Below, piece after piece: positions 1 to 7,902 of a stretch of 64,000 nt of DNA. The translations under genes were made by a program, and so were the position numbers. Below the pieces are notes generated by a model. That model was not told where the DNA came from. It ran no database searches and saw only the letters and a program-made list of their open reading frames with translations. Position 1 is the first letter of the stretch; each line of letters starts with the position of its first letter. This DNA comes from Nonomuraea muscovyensis (GTDB taxonomy: Bacteria > Actinomycetota > Actinomycetes > Streptosporangiales > Streptosporangiaceae): positions 620,001 through 684,000 of the forward strand of contig NZ_JACHJB010000002.1 of assembly GCF_014207745.1 (NCBI RefSeq), written 5' to 3'.

Positions 1-6
1 TGAACA

Positions 7-42
7 AGGGTGGGCGCGGACCACCGCGCCCGCGCCCACCCT
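7..42 (-). terminator. Hairpin terminator after the PrmC-related gene
   Basis: A perfect 12-bp inverted repeat (AGGGTGGGCGCG at 7-18, its complement at 31-42) encloses a 12-nt loop just past the stop codon of the minus-strand methyltransferase gene. It has the shape of an intrinsic terminator, although no U-run follows, which is common in high-GC actinobacteria. Confidence 0.55.
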
Positions 43-60
43 CCTGTGCTCGGGCCGCGG

Positions 61-933
61 TCAGTCGCCGGAGGGCTCGGGCGGGGTGGGGGCGGTGCCG
101 ATGACGGCCGTGGCGTGCAGGTCGCGGGAGGTGGCGATCCGGGGGGTCAGCCCGGCGCGGGCGATCGCCTCGCCCGCCGGCCGCGCCTGCCGTTCGCTGG
201 TCTCGACCAGCAGGTGGCCGCCGGGGGCGAGCCAGCGCGGTGCCTGTGCGACGACCCGGCGGACGACGTCGAGCCCGTCGGCGCCCCCGTCGAGCGCCAC
301 CAGCGGCTCGTGTTCGCGGGCCTCCGGCGGCAGCAGGCCGATCGCCTCGGTGGGCACGTACGGCGGGCTGGCGATCAGGACGTCGACGCGGCCCCGCAAG
401 GCATCGGGCAGCGGCTCGTACAGGTCGCCCTCGTGGACGTGGCCGCCGGCGGCGGCGAGGTTGCGGCGGGCGCAGCGCACCGCGGCCGGGTCGATGTCGA
501 CGGCGTGCAGTTCGCACCGGCCGACGGCGGCGGCCAGCACCGCGGCCAGCGCGCCGGTGCCGCAGCACAGGTCGACCAGCACCACCGGACGCCGCGCGCC
601 GTCGCCCGCCGCCCCGCGAGCGCCGAGGGCGGCGCGGGCGAGGGCGGTGGCCTGGTCGGCGAGGAACTCGCTGCGGCGGCGCGGCACGAAGACGCCCGTG
701 TCCACGGCGATGCGCAGGTCGTGGAACTCGGCCCAGCCGAGGACGTGTTCGAGCGGCAGGCCGGCGACCCGCCGCTCGACCATGGCGTCGAGGTCACCCG
801 GGTCACGGGCGGTGGACAGCAGCAGCCGTGCCTCGTCCTCGGCGAACACGCAGCCGGCGGCACGGAGTCTCGTCACGATGGTGGCGAGGTCAAGAGAAGA
901 GGACGGCGTAGGGGATGACGTCGGGGATGACAT
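61..933 (-). CDS. PrmC-related protein N5-glutamine methyltransferase
   Basis: The 290-aa product is a class I SAM-dependent methyltransferase of the HemK/PrmC-related group, which methylates glutamine side chains (release factors are the PrmC substrate; the substrate of this branch is unproven). A short helical N-terminal region with LEHVLGWAEF (61-70) leads into the PrmC-like stretch GVFVPRRRSEF (80-90). SAM motif I is DLCCGTGALA (121-130), the acidic ribose-binding residue lies in VDID (145-148), and the catalytic loop is SPPY (189-192) where classical PrmC has NPPY. The N-terminus is Ser/Pro/Thr-rich. The ATG at 933 follows a GAAAGG ribosome-binding site. The gene is monocistronic, with a possible short leader peptide upstream and a hairpin terminator downstream. 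The SPPY variant suggests the paralogue rather than the housekeeping PrmC. Confidence 0.85.
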   Translation of the reverse strand: MSSPTSSPTPSSSLDLATIVTRLRAAGCVFAEDEARLLLSTARDPGDLDAMVERRVAGLPLEHVLGWAEFHDLRIAVDTGVFVPRRRSEFLADQATALARAALGARGAAGDGARRPVVLVDLCCGTGALAAVLAAAVGRCELHAVDIDPAAVRCARRNLAAAGGHVHEGDLYEPLPDALRGRVDVLIASPPYVPTEAIGLLPPEAREHEPLVALDGGADGLDVVRRVVAQAPRWLAPGGHLLVETSERQARPAGEAIARAGLTPRIATSRDLHATAVIGTAPTPPEPSGD

Positions 934-1286
934 GGAGCGCCTTTCGGAATGCCCACGGGCGCTCTCCCTGTCGCCTACACCGTGGCGACGGCATGGTCAC
1001 GACAGGAGAGCACCCGGCCTGACATGGCGGTAATGGGGCTCACCTCCTCGGTCGTGTCCACCTGGGGACCGTCACCCTATCGGAGCCGGTCCGAGCGGCG
1101 CAAAGCGCCCCGGGACCACCGCCGCCGGTCCGCGTGCCCGCCCCTGACCTGCGCGCCCGTCCCGTCGCGCACGCGGTCCGGCCCGTCCTGGAAGCGTTCG
1201 CCGACGGGACGGCGCGCGGCGCGGGACTCGGTGAGGGACCGGGCACCGCCTGGACGTCTCAGGCGGGACGACGGTGCGGGCCGGCC
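934..1286. other. Intergenic region with one possible leader peptide
   Basis: No protein gene of normal size is supported here. The minus strand holds a possible 16-codon leader peptide (975-1025) preceded by a strong GAGGAGG sequence near 1032-1038. The rest, 1040-1286, is GC-rich with no recognisable domain in any frame and probably holds the promoter of the methyltransferase gene. Confidence 0.5.
975..1025 (-). CDS. Candidate 16-aa leader peptide upstream of the methyltransferase
   Basis: An ATG at 1025 opens a 16-codon frame reading MSGRVLSCRDHAVATV and ending at TAG (975-977), about 40 nt before the start of the PrmC-related gene on the same strand. A GAGGAGG ribosome-binding site lies upstream, but its spacing fits an ATT or GTG start slightly further upstream as well as the ATG. 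Short Cys-containing leaders occur in actinobacterial 5 prime regions, but I cannot link this one to a known attenuator. This is a weak call from position and ribosome-binding site only. Confidence 0.25.
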   Translation of the reverse strand: MSGRVLSCRDHAVATV

Positions 1287-1619
1287 TCACGCGCCGGCGA
1301 GGGGGAGGGCCGCCGACGTCTGGCGCCAGATCCTGCCGTCCCTGACGACCAGGGTGCCGAACGCGGTGACCCGGTTGCCGGCCACCGTCATGCGGGCGTT
1401 GTACAGGATGACGTCGCCGGTCGTCCGCAGGGACGTGATCTCCTCGACGTGCGGTTCGGCGGCCAGGTAGGCCGCGAACAGGTCCTTGATCTCGGCCGGG
1501 CCCCGGGCGACGCGGTCGAAGCGGACGACCTCGGCGTCGTCGTGGTACTGAGCCAGCAGCGCGTCGAGGTCGCGTCCGGCGATCGCGGCGAGCTGCCGCT
1601 CGAACAGGTCGGCGGTCAT
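1287..1619 (-). CDS. SnoaL-like / NTF2-fold protein
   Basis: This 110-aa protein has the single-domain NTF2-like cone-shaped fold typical of SnoaL-like polyketide cyclases and ketosteroid-isomerase relatives: an N-terminal helix pair (FERQLAAIAGRDLDALLAQY), the YHDDAEVVRF strand, a second helix FAAYLAAEP and a C-terminal sheet ending in RDGRIWRQ. Such small proteins bind a hydrophobic ligand or act as isomerases, dehydratases or accessory folds; the ligand here is unknown. The ATG at 1619 overlaps the stop of the upstream LtrA-like gene by four bases (ATGA), so the two are translationally coupled. Length matches the family. Confidence 0.8.
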   Translation of the reverse strand: MTADLFERQLAAIAGRDLDALLAQYHDDAEVVRFDRVARGPAEIKDLFAAYLAAEPHVEEITSLRTTGDVILYNARMTVAGNRVTAFGTLVVRDGRIWRQTSAALPLAGA

Positions 1620-2737
1620 GCCTCTCCCTGGGGGACGTGCTGAGGGTCGTCTTGGGGGACCTCGGGGCGCAGGGCGAAGGCGACCTGTGCCGCGCCGTAC
1701 ACGAGCACGGCGAGGAGGGTCACGAAGGCGGGCAGCGCGGAGACGAGGAGCGTGAGCGCGGCGGCCACGAGGCGGACGGCGCCCGCCCGCCGGTCGCGCG
1801 AGCACAGGTGCTGCACGCCGAGCACGGCGAACACCACCGCGGCCGGGACGCCGATCGCCCAGCCCGGCGCGGTCGCGTGGGCGATGGCGTGCTCGACGCC
1901 GACGCCGAAGGCGACCAGGCCCACCGAGAGCGGCAGGTGCGCGTAGACCCACACCTGGCCGGCCAGCCGGGTGCGCAGGACGACCGACTCGTCGAGGTGG
2001 CCGAAGTACAGCCACCAGTAGGCCAGCGCCGCGGCGATGCCCGCCAGCGCGACGAGCAGCGCGGCCGGGGTGACCGCGTGCCCCTTCAGGCCGACGACCA
2101 CGGCGGCGACGACCTCGCCGAGCACGATGACGACGAACAGGCCGAAGCGCTCGGGCAGGTGCTCGCTCTGCGGCGGCAGGGCGCTCTGGTGCCGGCGCGA
2201 CAGGAACGGCGTGGCCAGGTCGATCGCCATCGCGACGGCCCACAGGGCGTAGCGCTGGGGCGGCTCGACGGCCAGGGACGCCAGCCAGATCAGCGCGGCC
2301 AGGGCGAACCCGGCCGCGTAGCGGGAGGTGAGCGCGCGCGCCTCGGGGACGTGCCGGCCCGCCCGCAGGTAGGCCGCCACCAGCACCAGCCGCACCACCA
2401 CGTACGACAGCGCGAACAGCGCCGACCGCTCGCCGATCGCGCCCACACTGGCGGCCATCACCGCCACGCCGAGCAGCTGCGGCAGGACGAGCAGCCGGTG
2501 ACCGACGTCGTCGGTGTCGAAGCGGTTGGCGTAGAACACGTAGCCGGCCCACGCCCACCACACCGGCACGAACAGCGCCATGAACGCCGTCACCCCGCCC
2601 CCGGCCAGCACGCCCGCCAGCTCGGCCACGGCCACCACGAACACCAGGTCGTAGACCAGCTCCAACCAGGTGACCCGCCGGTGCGCGTCCTCGAACAGCC
2701 GTAACCGCGGCGGCTGCCACCGCCTGATGCCCGCCAT
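1616..2737 (-). CDS. LtrA family (low temperature requirement A) membrane protein
   Basis: The 373-aa product is a polytopic inner-membrane protein of the LtrA family. The family hallmark is at the N-terminus: a basic stretch and then TWLELVYDLVFVVAVAELA (24-42), where the charged E and D lie in the first membrane helix. About ten hydrophobic helices follow, including WWAWAGYVFYANRFDTDD and the SEHLPERFGLFVVIVLGE region that is conserved in the family. LtrA was first linked to growth of Listeria at low temperature; its transport substrate, if any, is not known. It forms a two-gene operon with the SnoaL-like gene downstream (4-bp overlap). Confidence 0.85.
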   Translation of the reverse strand: MAGIRRWQPPRLRLFEDAHRRVTWLELVYDLVFVVAVAELAGVLAGGGVTAFMALFVPVWWAWAGYVFYANRFDTDDVGHRLLVLPQLLGVAVMAASVGAIGERSALFALSYVVVRLVLVAAYLRAGRHVPEARALTSRYAAGFALAALIWLASLAVEPPQRYALWAVAMAIDLATPFLSRRHQSALPPQSEHLPERFGLFVVIVLGEVVAAVVVGLKGHAVTPAALLVALAGIAAALAYWWLYFGHLDESVVLRTRLAGQVWVYAHLPLSVGLVAFGVGVEHAIAHATAPGWAIGVPAAVVFAVLGVQHLCSRDRRAGAVRLVAAALTLLVSALPAFVTLLAVLVYGAAQVAFALRPEVPQDDPQHVPQGEA

Positions 2738-2777
2738 CGCCCCCTACTTTCGTTCGCGTGTCGTCTCGGAGGCCAGA

Positions 2778-3245
2778 TCAGGGCTGGTACGGCGGGGCGA
2801 CGCCCCATCCCCAGTGCGGCACGGGCGCCTCGGTCGGCGGCGTGGCCCCGGGCTGGGAGTTGTGCACGGCCAGCCGGGTGCCCCATTCGACGTAGCCGGC
2901 GAACGCCGCCCGGAACTCGGGGTCGTCGGGCAGCCCCACCTCGTCGGCGGCGTCCATGAGCAGGTTGACCCACCGGCGCCGCTGCGGCTCGGTGATGCCC
3001 CTGCCGAGATGCTGGCGCAGCATGTGCGGGTAGCCGCCGCGCTCCTTGGTATAGCGGTCGGGGCCGCCGAACACCTCGCTCAGCCACATGGCGACGTAGC
3101 GGGGGTGACCCGGGTCCATGTGGGCGAACAGCGGCCCGATCAGCTCGTCCTTCACCACATGGGCGTAGAAGGCCTCGGTGAGACGCTCCAGCGCCTGCGC
3201 GCCACCCGCCCACTCGTACAGGGTGGGTCCCGGTTCATCGGTCAT
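2778..3245 (-). CDS. glbO: Group II truncated hemoglobin
   Basis: The 155-aa protein is a truncated 2-on-2 globin of group II (GlbO type), which binds O2 and NO and is linked to oxidative and nitrosative stress handling in actinobacteria. Visible features are the early helix FYAHVVKDELIGPLF, the CD region with aromatic residues (YVAMWLSEVFGG), the proximal haem-ligand His79 in MLRQHLGRGI, and the group II marker tryptophan at position G8, Trp121 in YVEWGTRLAV. The C-terminal 25 residues are Pro-rich and extend past the globin fold, which is common in actinobacterial members. The gene stands alone, flanked by the LtrA-like and SWIM genes on the same strand. Confidence 0.9.
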   Translation of the reverse strand: MTDEPGPTLYEWAGGAQALERLTEAFYAHVVKDELIGPLFAHMDPGHPRYVAMWLSEVFGGPDRYTKERGGYPHMLRQHLGRGITEPQRRRWVNLLMDAADEVGLPDDPEFRAAFAGYVEWGTRLAVHNSQPGATPPTEAPVPHWGWGVAPPYQP

Positions 3246-3283
3246 GTAATCATGTAATCACCTAGGTGGAGTGCCGCGCAAGG

Positions 3284-4441
3284 TCACGCCAGCAGGACCG
3301 AGGGATCGCGCTCGGGCGGCCCCGCCGGCCACCACCGGCCGTCGCGCCGCTCGAACGGGTACCACCGGCCGTCCCTGCCGTAGCGCAGCTGGGTCTCGCC
3401 CATGGTCCAGCGGTTGCGCCACGCCTCCGGCGCCGGGGGCCGCTCGCCCTCCCAGCCGGCCTCCAGCAGCGCCCGGGAGCGGGCCAGCTCCTGCCGGGGC
3501 GGCGTCCAGGCCGACTCCAGCACGTCGAGCCCCGTCGCGCCACCGTACCTCCAGGCCCGTACGGCCGCCTCCAGCCCCAGGTCCAGATCGTGGTCGGCGG
3601 CCAGCCGGACCCGGTCCTGGTACTCGCTCAGCGCGGCCGACCGGCCCGAGACCAGCAGCTCGCGCGCCCGCGCGGACGCCGAGGCGGCCAGCACCCGCAG
3701 CGCGGCCACCTCCACGCCCGGCGCCGGATCGAGCTCCAGCGGCGTGAACGCCACGTCCACCGCCGGCGGCTCCGGCAGCGGCGGCACACCCAGCGAGAAC
3801 GCCTCGGCGGCAGGAGTGCCCTGCCGTGCCCCCGCCGCCCCTGCCGCTGCGGCCGGGGAGGTGGGCAGCGACCGGCCCTGCAGCGCCTCGACGAGCTCCG
3901 GCCGGCCGCGCCCGCGCAGCAACAGCAGCACGAACGGGTCGTCGTCGAGCAGCCACGACGCCTGGTAGCACAGGGCGGCCGCGTGCTTGCACGGGTGACC
4001 CCAGTCGGGGCAGGAGCACTCGGGCTCCAGGTCGCCGACCGTGGGCAGCAGCGGCACGCCCGCGTCGGCCGCCGCCCGCACCAGGTCGTGCGGCATGTCG
4101 CCGTCCAGCAGCGCGGCGATGTGCCCGGCCTTGGCGGCCACCTGGTCGAGGAAGCGTTCCCAGTCGGCGTCGCCCAGCTGCTCGACGCGGACCACGGTGT
4201 GGTACTCGGCGTCGTACCCGGTCTCGGAGACCGCGGCCAGCCGGCCGGGGCTGACCGTGATGGGGCCGACCTGGCCGGTCTTGGCGTAGGCGCGGCCCTT
4301 GCGCAGCAGCACATGGTCGAGCGAGGTGTCCTCCATGGCCTTGATCCAGGCGCGGCCCCACCAGGAGGTGGCGAACCGTGCTCCGGCCCGCTGCCGGGGA
4401 AAGGCGGGGAACCCCCGCGCGGCACTCACGTCGGGTTTCAT
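3284..4441 (-). CDS. SWIM zinc-finger protein
   Basis: The 385-aa protein carries a SWIM zinc-binding motif, CxCx6CxH, with Cys142, Cys144, Cys151 and His153 in CSCPDWGHPCKH. SWIM domains mediate DNA or protein binding and in bacteria are usually encoded next to a SNF2-type ATPase, as here. The N-terminal 130 residues (FATSWWGRAWIKAMED and following) match the conserved region of this actinobacterial family; the C-terminal half is Ala/Pro/Arg-rich and ends in a compact YGRDGRWYPF-type repeat. The ATG at 4441 overlaps the stop of the SNF2 gene by four bases, so the helicase and this protein are co-translated and probably work together on DNA. Confidence 0.88.
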   Translation of the reverse strand: MKPDVSAARGFPAFPRQRAGARFATSWWGRAWIKAMEDTSLDHVLLRKGRAYAKTGQVGPITVSPGRLAAVSETGYDAEYHTVVRVEQLGDADWERFLDQVAAKAGHIAALLDGDMPHDLVRAAADAGVPLLPTVGDLEPECSCPDWGHPCKHAAALCYQASWLLDDDPFVLLLLRGRGRPELVEALQGRSLPTSPAAAAGAAGARQGTPAAEAFSLGVPPLPEPPAVDVAFTPLELDPAPGVEVAALRVLAASASARARELLVSGRSAALSEYQDRVRLAADHDLDLGLEAAVRAWRYGGATGLDVLESAWTPPRQELARSRALLEAGWEGERPPAPEAWRNRWTMGETQLRYGRDGRWYPFERRDGRWWPAGPPERDPSVLLA

Positions 4442-7182
4442 CGCAGCTCCACGAGGGTGGCCAGCTCGGCGTCGGTCAGTTCGGTCAGTGCCGCCTCGCC
4501 GGAGGCGAGCACGGCCTCGGCCAGGGAGCGCTTGGCGGCGAGCATCCCGGCGATGCGGTCCTCGATGGTGCCCTCGGCGATCAGCCGGTGCACCTGCACG
4601 GGCCTGGTCTGCCCGATGCGGTAGGCACGGTCGGTGGCCTGGTCCTCGACCGCCGGGTTCCACCAGCGGTCGTAGTGGATGACGTGGTCGGCGCGGGTGA
4701 GGTTCAGCCCCGTGCCGGCCGCCTTCAGCGACAACAGGAACACCGGAGCGCCGCCGTCCTGGAAGCGCCGGACCATCTCCTCGCGGCGGGCCACCGGCGT
4801 GCCGCCGTGCAGGAGCTGCGTGGCCACGCCCCGCCCGGTCAGGTGCCGTTCCAGCAGCCGCGCCATGGCGACGTACTGGGTGAACACCAGCACCGCGCCG
4901 TCCTCGGCGACGATGGTGTCTACCAGCTCGTCCAGCAGCTCCAGCTTGCCCGAACGGCCGGTCAGCCGCGGCTGGGCCTCGTGCAGGTACTGCGCCGGAT
5001 GGTTGCAGATCTGCTTGAGCCCGGTCAGCAGCTTGACGACCAGGCCGCGCCTGGCCATGCCGTGCGCGCCCTCGATCTGGGTCATGATCTCGCGGACCAC
5101 GGCCTCGTACAGGCCGGCCTGCTCGGTGGTCAGCGGCACCGGCCGGTCGGTCTCGGTCTTCGGCGGCAGCTCGGGCGCGATGCCGGGATCGGACTTGCGG
5201 CGGCGCAGCAGGAACGGGCCCACCAGCCGGGCGAGCCGCTCGGCCGCCTGGCCGTCGCCCGACTCGACCGGCTTGGCCCACCGCGTCCGGAACCTGCCCA
5301 GCGAGCCGAGCAGCCCGGGCGTCGTCCAGTCGAGGACGGCCCACAGCTCCGACAGGTTGTTCTCGACCGGGGTGCCGGTCAGCGCGACGCGGGCGGCCGC
5401 CGGGATCTCGCGCAGCGCCCTGGCCGTACCGGAGGTGGGGTTCTTGACGTGCTGGGCCTCGTCGGCGACCACCAGTCCCCACGGGTGCTCGGCCAGCCGG
5501 GCGGCGTCCAGCCGCATGGTGCCGTAGGTCGTCAGCACGAACCCCTCGTCGGCGAGCGTGCGGGCGCTGCCGTGGTAGCGGCGCACCGGCACGCCGGGCG
5601 CGAACCTGGTGATCTCCCGCTCCCAGTTGCCCAGCAGCGACGCCGGGCAGACGACCAGGGTCGGGCCGGCACCCTGGCCGGCACCCTGGCCGGCGCGGTG
5701 CAGGTGCAGCGCGATCAGCGTGATCGTCTTGCCCAGGCCCATGTCGTCGGCCAGGCAGCCGCCGAGTCCCAGCGACGTCATCCTGGCCAGCCAGCGCAGC
5801 CCCTGAAGCTGGTAGTCGCGCAGCGTCGCGGCCAGCCCCTCGGGGGCCTGGACGTCCTCGGGCTCGGTGAGCCGTTCGCGCAGCTCGCGCAGCCAGGCAC
5901 TCGGCTCCACCGGCACCTGCTCGCCGTCGACCTCCACGGCGCCGGTGAGCGCGGCGCCGAGCGCCTGCAGTCCGGTCAGCGGCTTGAGGTCACGCTGGCG
6001 GGCCTTGCGCGCCAGTTCGGGGTCGACGAGCACCCACTGGTCGCGCAGTCGCACGACGGGGCGGTGCGCCTCGGCCAGCCGGTCCATCTCGGCCTGGGTC
6101 AGCGGCTCGCCGCCGAGGGCGAGCTGCCAGTCGAAGCTCGTCAGGTGGTGTCCGCCGAAGAACGACGGCAGGTCGGAGGGCGCGGCGTCCCGCTCGCCGA
6201 CGGCCGCGCGGGCGCTCAGGCCGCGCACCAGCGAGCGGGGCCAGTGCACCTCCACCCCGGCCGCGGCCAGCCGCTCGGCCCCGCCGGCCAGCAGCTGCCC
6301 GACCTCGCCGTCGGACAGCGTCAGCTCGTCGGGCACCGCGCTGTCGAGCAGCCGTTCCAGCGCCGGCCAGGAGCGGGCGGCCCGGCGCACGGCCATGGTC
6401 ACCTCGATCCGCGCCCGCGGCCCGAACCCCTGCTCGCCGCCCTCCCACAGCTCACCGGCGTCCGCCACGAGCGACGGGTCGGCCAGGCTGTGCACCTGCA
6501 CGACGGCCCGGAACTCCGGCGCGGCCGGGTCGTCGGCCTCCAACCGCAGCGACAGCCGGACCTCCGAGTCGAGCCCGGCGGCCACGTCGTCGGCCCAGCC
6601 GCGCAGGTGGGGCACCTTCACCGGTTCGACGGCGGCGAACGCGGTCGTGCCGGTGGCGCGAACCGCGCCGGGGGAGCGCGGCATCGCGTCGGCCACCGCG
6701 TCGAGGAACGCCCGCACCTGCCCCTCGGCGTCGGCCAGCACCGGCCCGCCCGTTCCCGCGCCGTCCGGGAGGGGTACGGCGCGGGCGGTGGCGGGCATCG
6801 CGTCGGCCAGCTCCTTGATGCGGCGCACGTCGGCCGCGTCGAACGGGCCCGCCCGCCACGCGTCGTGCCCCTCGGCCGTCACCGCGGGCACCACGCGGCC
6901 CCGGGTGACGAGCTGCAGCGCCGCCAGCGCCACCGCCCCCCAGAAGCGGGCAGCCGGGTGGGCCTGGTCGTCGCGGCGCGCCCGCACCAGGCCCGCCACG
7001 GCCTCGGCGACGGGGATCCGGGTGGCGGTCACCTCGTGGGCGCGCAGCCCGCCGTCGTGCTGTTCGACCACGGAGAGAACGCCGGCGCCCTCGGGGTCGG
7101 GGTAGGCCATCCGGCCGGCCCTGGGCGGATCGCCCGGTTCGAAGACGACCGCCTGCCGGACCAGATTCGTTGCGGAGCTCAC
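4438..7182 (-). CDS. SNF2-family helicase/ATPase
   Basis: The 914-aa protein is a SWI2/SNF2-type superfamily 2 DNA translocase. A long N-terminal region of about 440 residues, specific to bacterial SNF2 proteins, precedes the motor. Motif I (DDMGLGKT) is near residue 476, motif II is DEAQ near 573, motif III is LTGTPVENNLSELW, and the second RecA lobe contains VFTQYVAMARLLERHL and the arginine-finger motif DRAYRIGQTRPVQVHRL. Such proteins remodel protein-DNA complexes or act in repair and defence-linked contexts. It starts at a GTG at 7182, only three bases from a perfect palindrome (7185-7199), and is the first gene of an operon with the SWIM-protein gene. Confidence 0.9.
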   Translation of the reverse strand: MSSATNLVRQAVVFEPGDPPRAGRMAYPDPEGAGVLSVVEQHDGGLRAHEVTATRIPVAEAVAGLVRARRDDQAHPAARFWGAVALAALQLVTRGRVVPAVTAEGHDAWRAGPFDAADVRRIKELADAMPATARAVPLPDGAGTGGPVLADAEGQVRAFLDAVADAMPRSPGAVRATGTTAFAAVEPVKVPHLRGWADDVAAGLDSEVRLSLRLEADDPAAPEFRAVVQVHSLADPSLVADAGELWEGGEQGFGPRARIEVTMAVRRAARSWPALERLLDSAVPDELTLSDGEVGQLLAGGAERLAAAGVEVHWPRSLVRGLSARAAVGERDAAPSDLPSFFGGHHLTSFDWQLALGGEPLTQAEMDRLAEAHRPVVRLRDQWVLVDPELARKARQRDLKPLTGLQALGAALTGAVEVDGEQVPVEPSAWLRELRERLTEPEDVQAPEGLAATLRDYQLQGLRWLARMTSLGLGGCLADDMGLGKTITLIALHLHRAGQGAGQGAGPTLVVCPASLLGNWEREITRFAPGVPVRRYHGSARTLADEGFVLTTYGTMRLDAARLAEHPWGLVVADEAQHVKNPTSGTARALREIPAAARVALTGTPVENNLSELWAVLDWTTPGLLGSLGRFRTRWAKPVESGDGQAAERLARLVGPFLLRRRKSDPGIAPELPPKTETDRPVPLTTEQAGLYEAVVREIMTQIEGAHGMARRGLVVKLLTGLKQICNHPAQYLHEAQPRLTGRSGKLELLDELVDTIVAEDGAVLVFTQYVAMARLLERHLTGRGVATQLLHGGTPVARREEMVRRFQDGGAPVFLLSLKAAGTGLNLTRADHVIHYDRWWNPAVEDQATDRAYRIGQTRPVQVHRLIAEGTIEDRIAGMLAAKRSLAEAVLASGEAALTELTDAELATLVELR

Positions 7183-7184
7183 GG

Positions 7185-7199
7185 CCGTACAGTGTACGG
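7185..7199. promoter_or_regulatory. Perfect 15-bp palindrome, candidate operator
   Basis: CCGTACA-G-TGTACGG is a perfect inverted repeat with 7-bp arms around one central base. It lies in the divergent space between the SNF2 gene (start 7182) and the DedA-family gene (start 7285). Being two bases before the SNF2 start it would overlap the ribosome-binding site or a leaderless start, so a bound repressor could block expression directly. The protein that binds it is not identifiable from this window. Confidence 0.45.
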
Positions 7200-7284
7200 T
7201 ACATAGGGGGTGTGGTTTACCACAGCACGACCCCGGATGCCCTCCTCATTACCGGCATACGAGATCCTCCATAGCCTTGACGCC

Positions 7285-7902
7285 ATGACTGACTGGCTGG
7301 TTTGGCTCATGGAGCACCTCGGCGCACCGGGCGCGGGCATCGCGATCGCCCTGGAGAACCTGTTCCCCCCGCTGCCGAGCGAGGTGGTGCTGCCGCTCGC
7401 CGGCTTCACCGCCAGCAGGGGCGACATGGACCTGGTCGAGGCCCTGGTGTTCACCACGCTGGGCTCGGTGGTGGGCGCGCTCGCGCTCTACTGGGTCGGC
7501 GCGCTGCTCGGCCGTGACCGGGTGCTGGCCATCGCCGCCAAGATGCCGCTGGTCAAGCCGTCCGACATCGAGAAGACGGAGGAGTGGTTCCTCAAGCACG
7601 GCCGCATGACCATCTTCTTCGGGCGGATGATCCCCCTGTTCCGCAGCCTCATCTCGATCCCGGCCGGCGTGGAGCGCATGCCCCTCGCCACCTTCCTCGC
7701 GCTGACGACGGCGGGCAGCGCGATCTGGAACACCGCCTTCGTGCTCGCCGGCTACGCCCTGGGCGAGCAGTGGGAGGTCGTGGAGGTCTACGTGAGCGTC
7801 GGCTCCAAGGTGGTGCTCGGCCTGGTCGCGCTGGCGGTCGCCGTCTTCGTCGGGGTGCGGCTCGCCGAGCGGCGCAAGGGGCGGCATGCGTCACGTCGCT
7901 GA
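7285..7902 (+). CDS. DedA family membrane protein
   Basis: The 205-aa polytopic membrane protein belongs to the DedA/VTT superfamily, whose members are proposed lipid-carrier (undecaprenyl-phosphate or phosphatidylethanolamine) flippases. Diagnostic features are the acidic residue and re-entrant loop ENLFPPLPSEVVLPLAG (about 20-36) and the FFGRMIPLFRSLISIPAG motif with the conserved GR and R residues, followed by two C-terminal hydrophobic helices. The ATG at 7285 is preferred to the in-frame GTG at 7210 because the protein then begins just before the first membrane segment. The 3 prime end overlaps the histidine kinase gene by 17 bases, suggesting one operon of DedA, kinase and regulator. 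Confidence 0.85.
   Translation: MTDWLVWLMEHLGAPGAGIAIALENLFPPLPSEVVLPLAGFTASRGDMDLVEALVFTTLGSVVGALALYWVGALLGRDRVLAIAAKMPLVKPSDIEKTEEWFLKHGRMTIFFGRMIPLFRSLISIPAGVERMPLATFLALTTAGSAIWNTAFVLAGYALGEQWEVVEVYVSVGSKVVLGLVALAVAVFVGVRLAERRKGRHASRR

Noticed and set aside
4378..7206. A 942-codon plus-strand frame opposite the SNF2 gene
   Set aside because: It is a shadow caused by the GC-rich third position of the real gene; no domain is recognisable in it.
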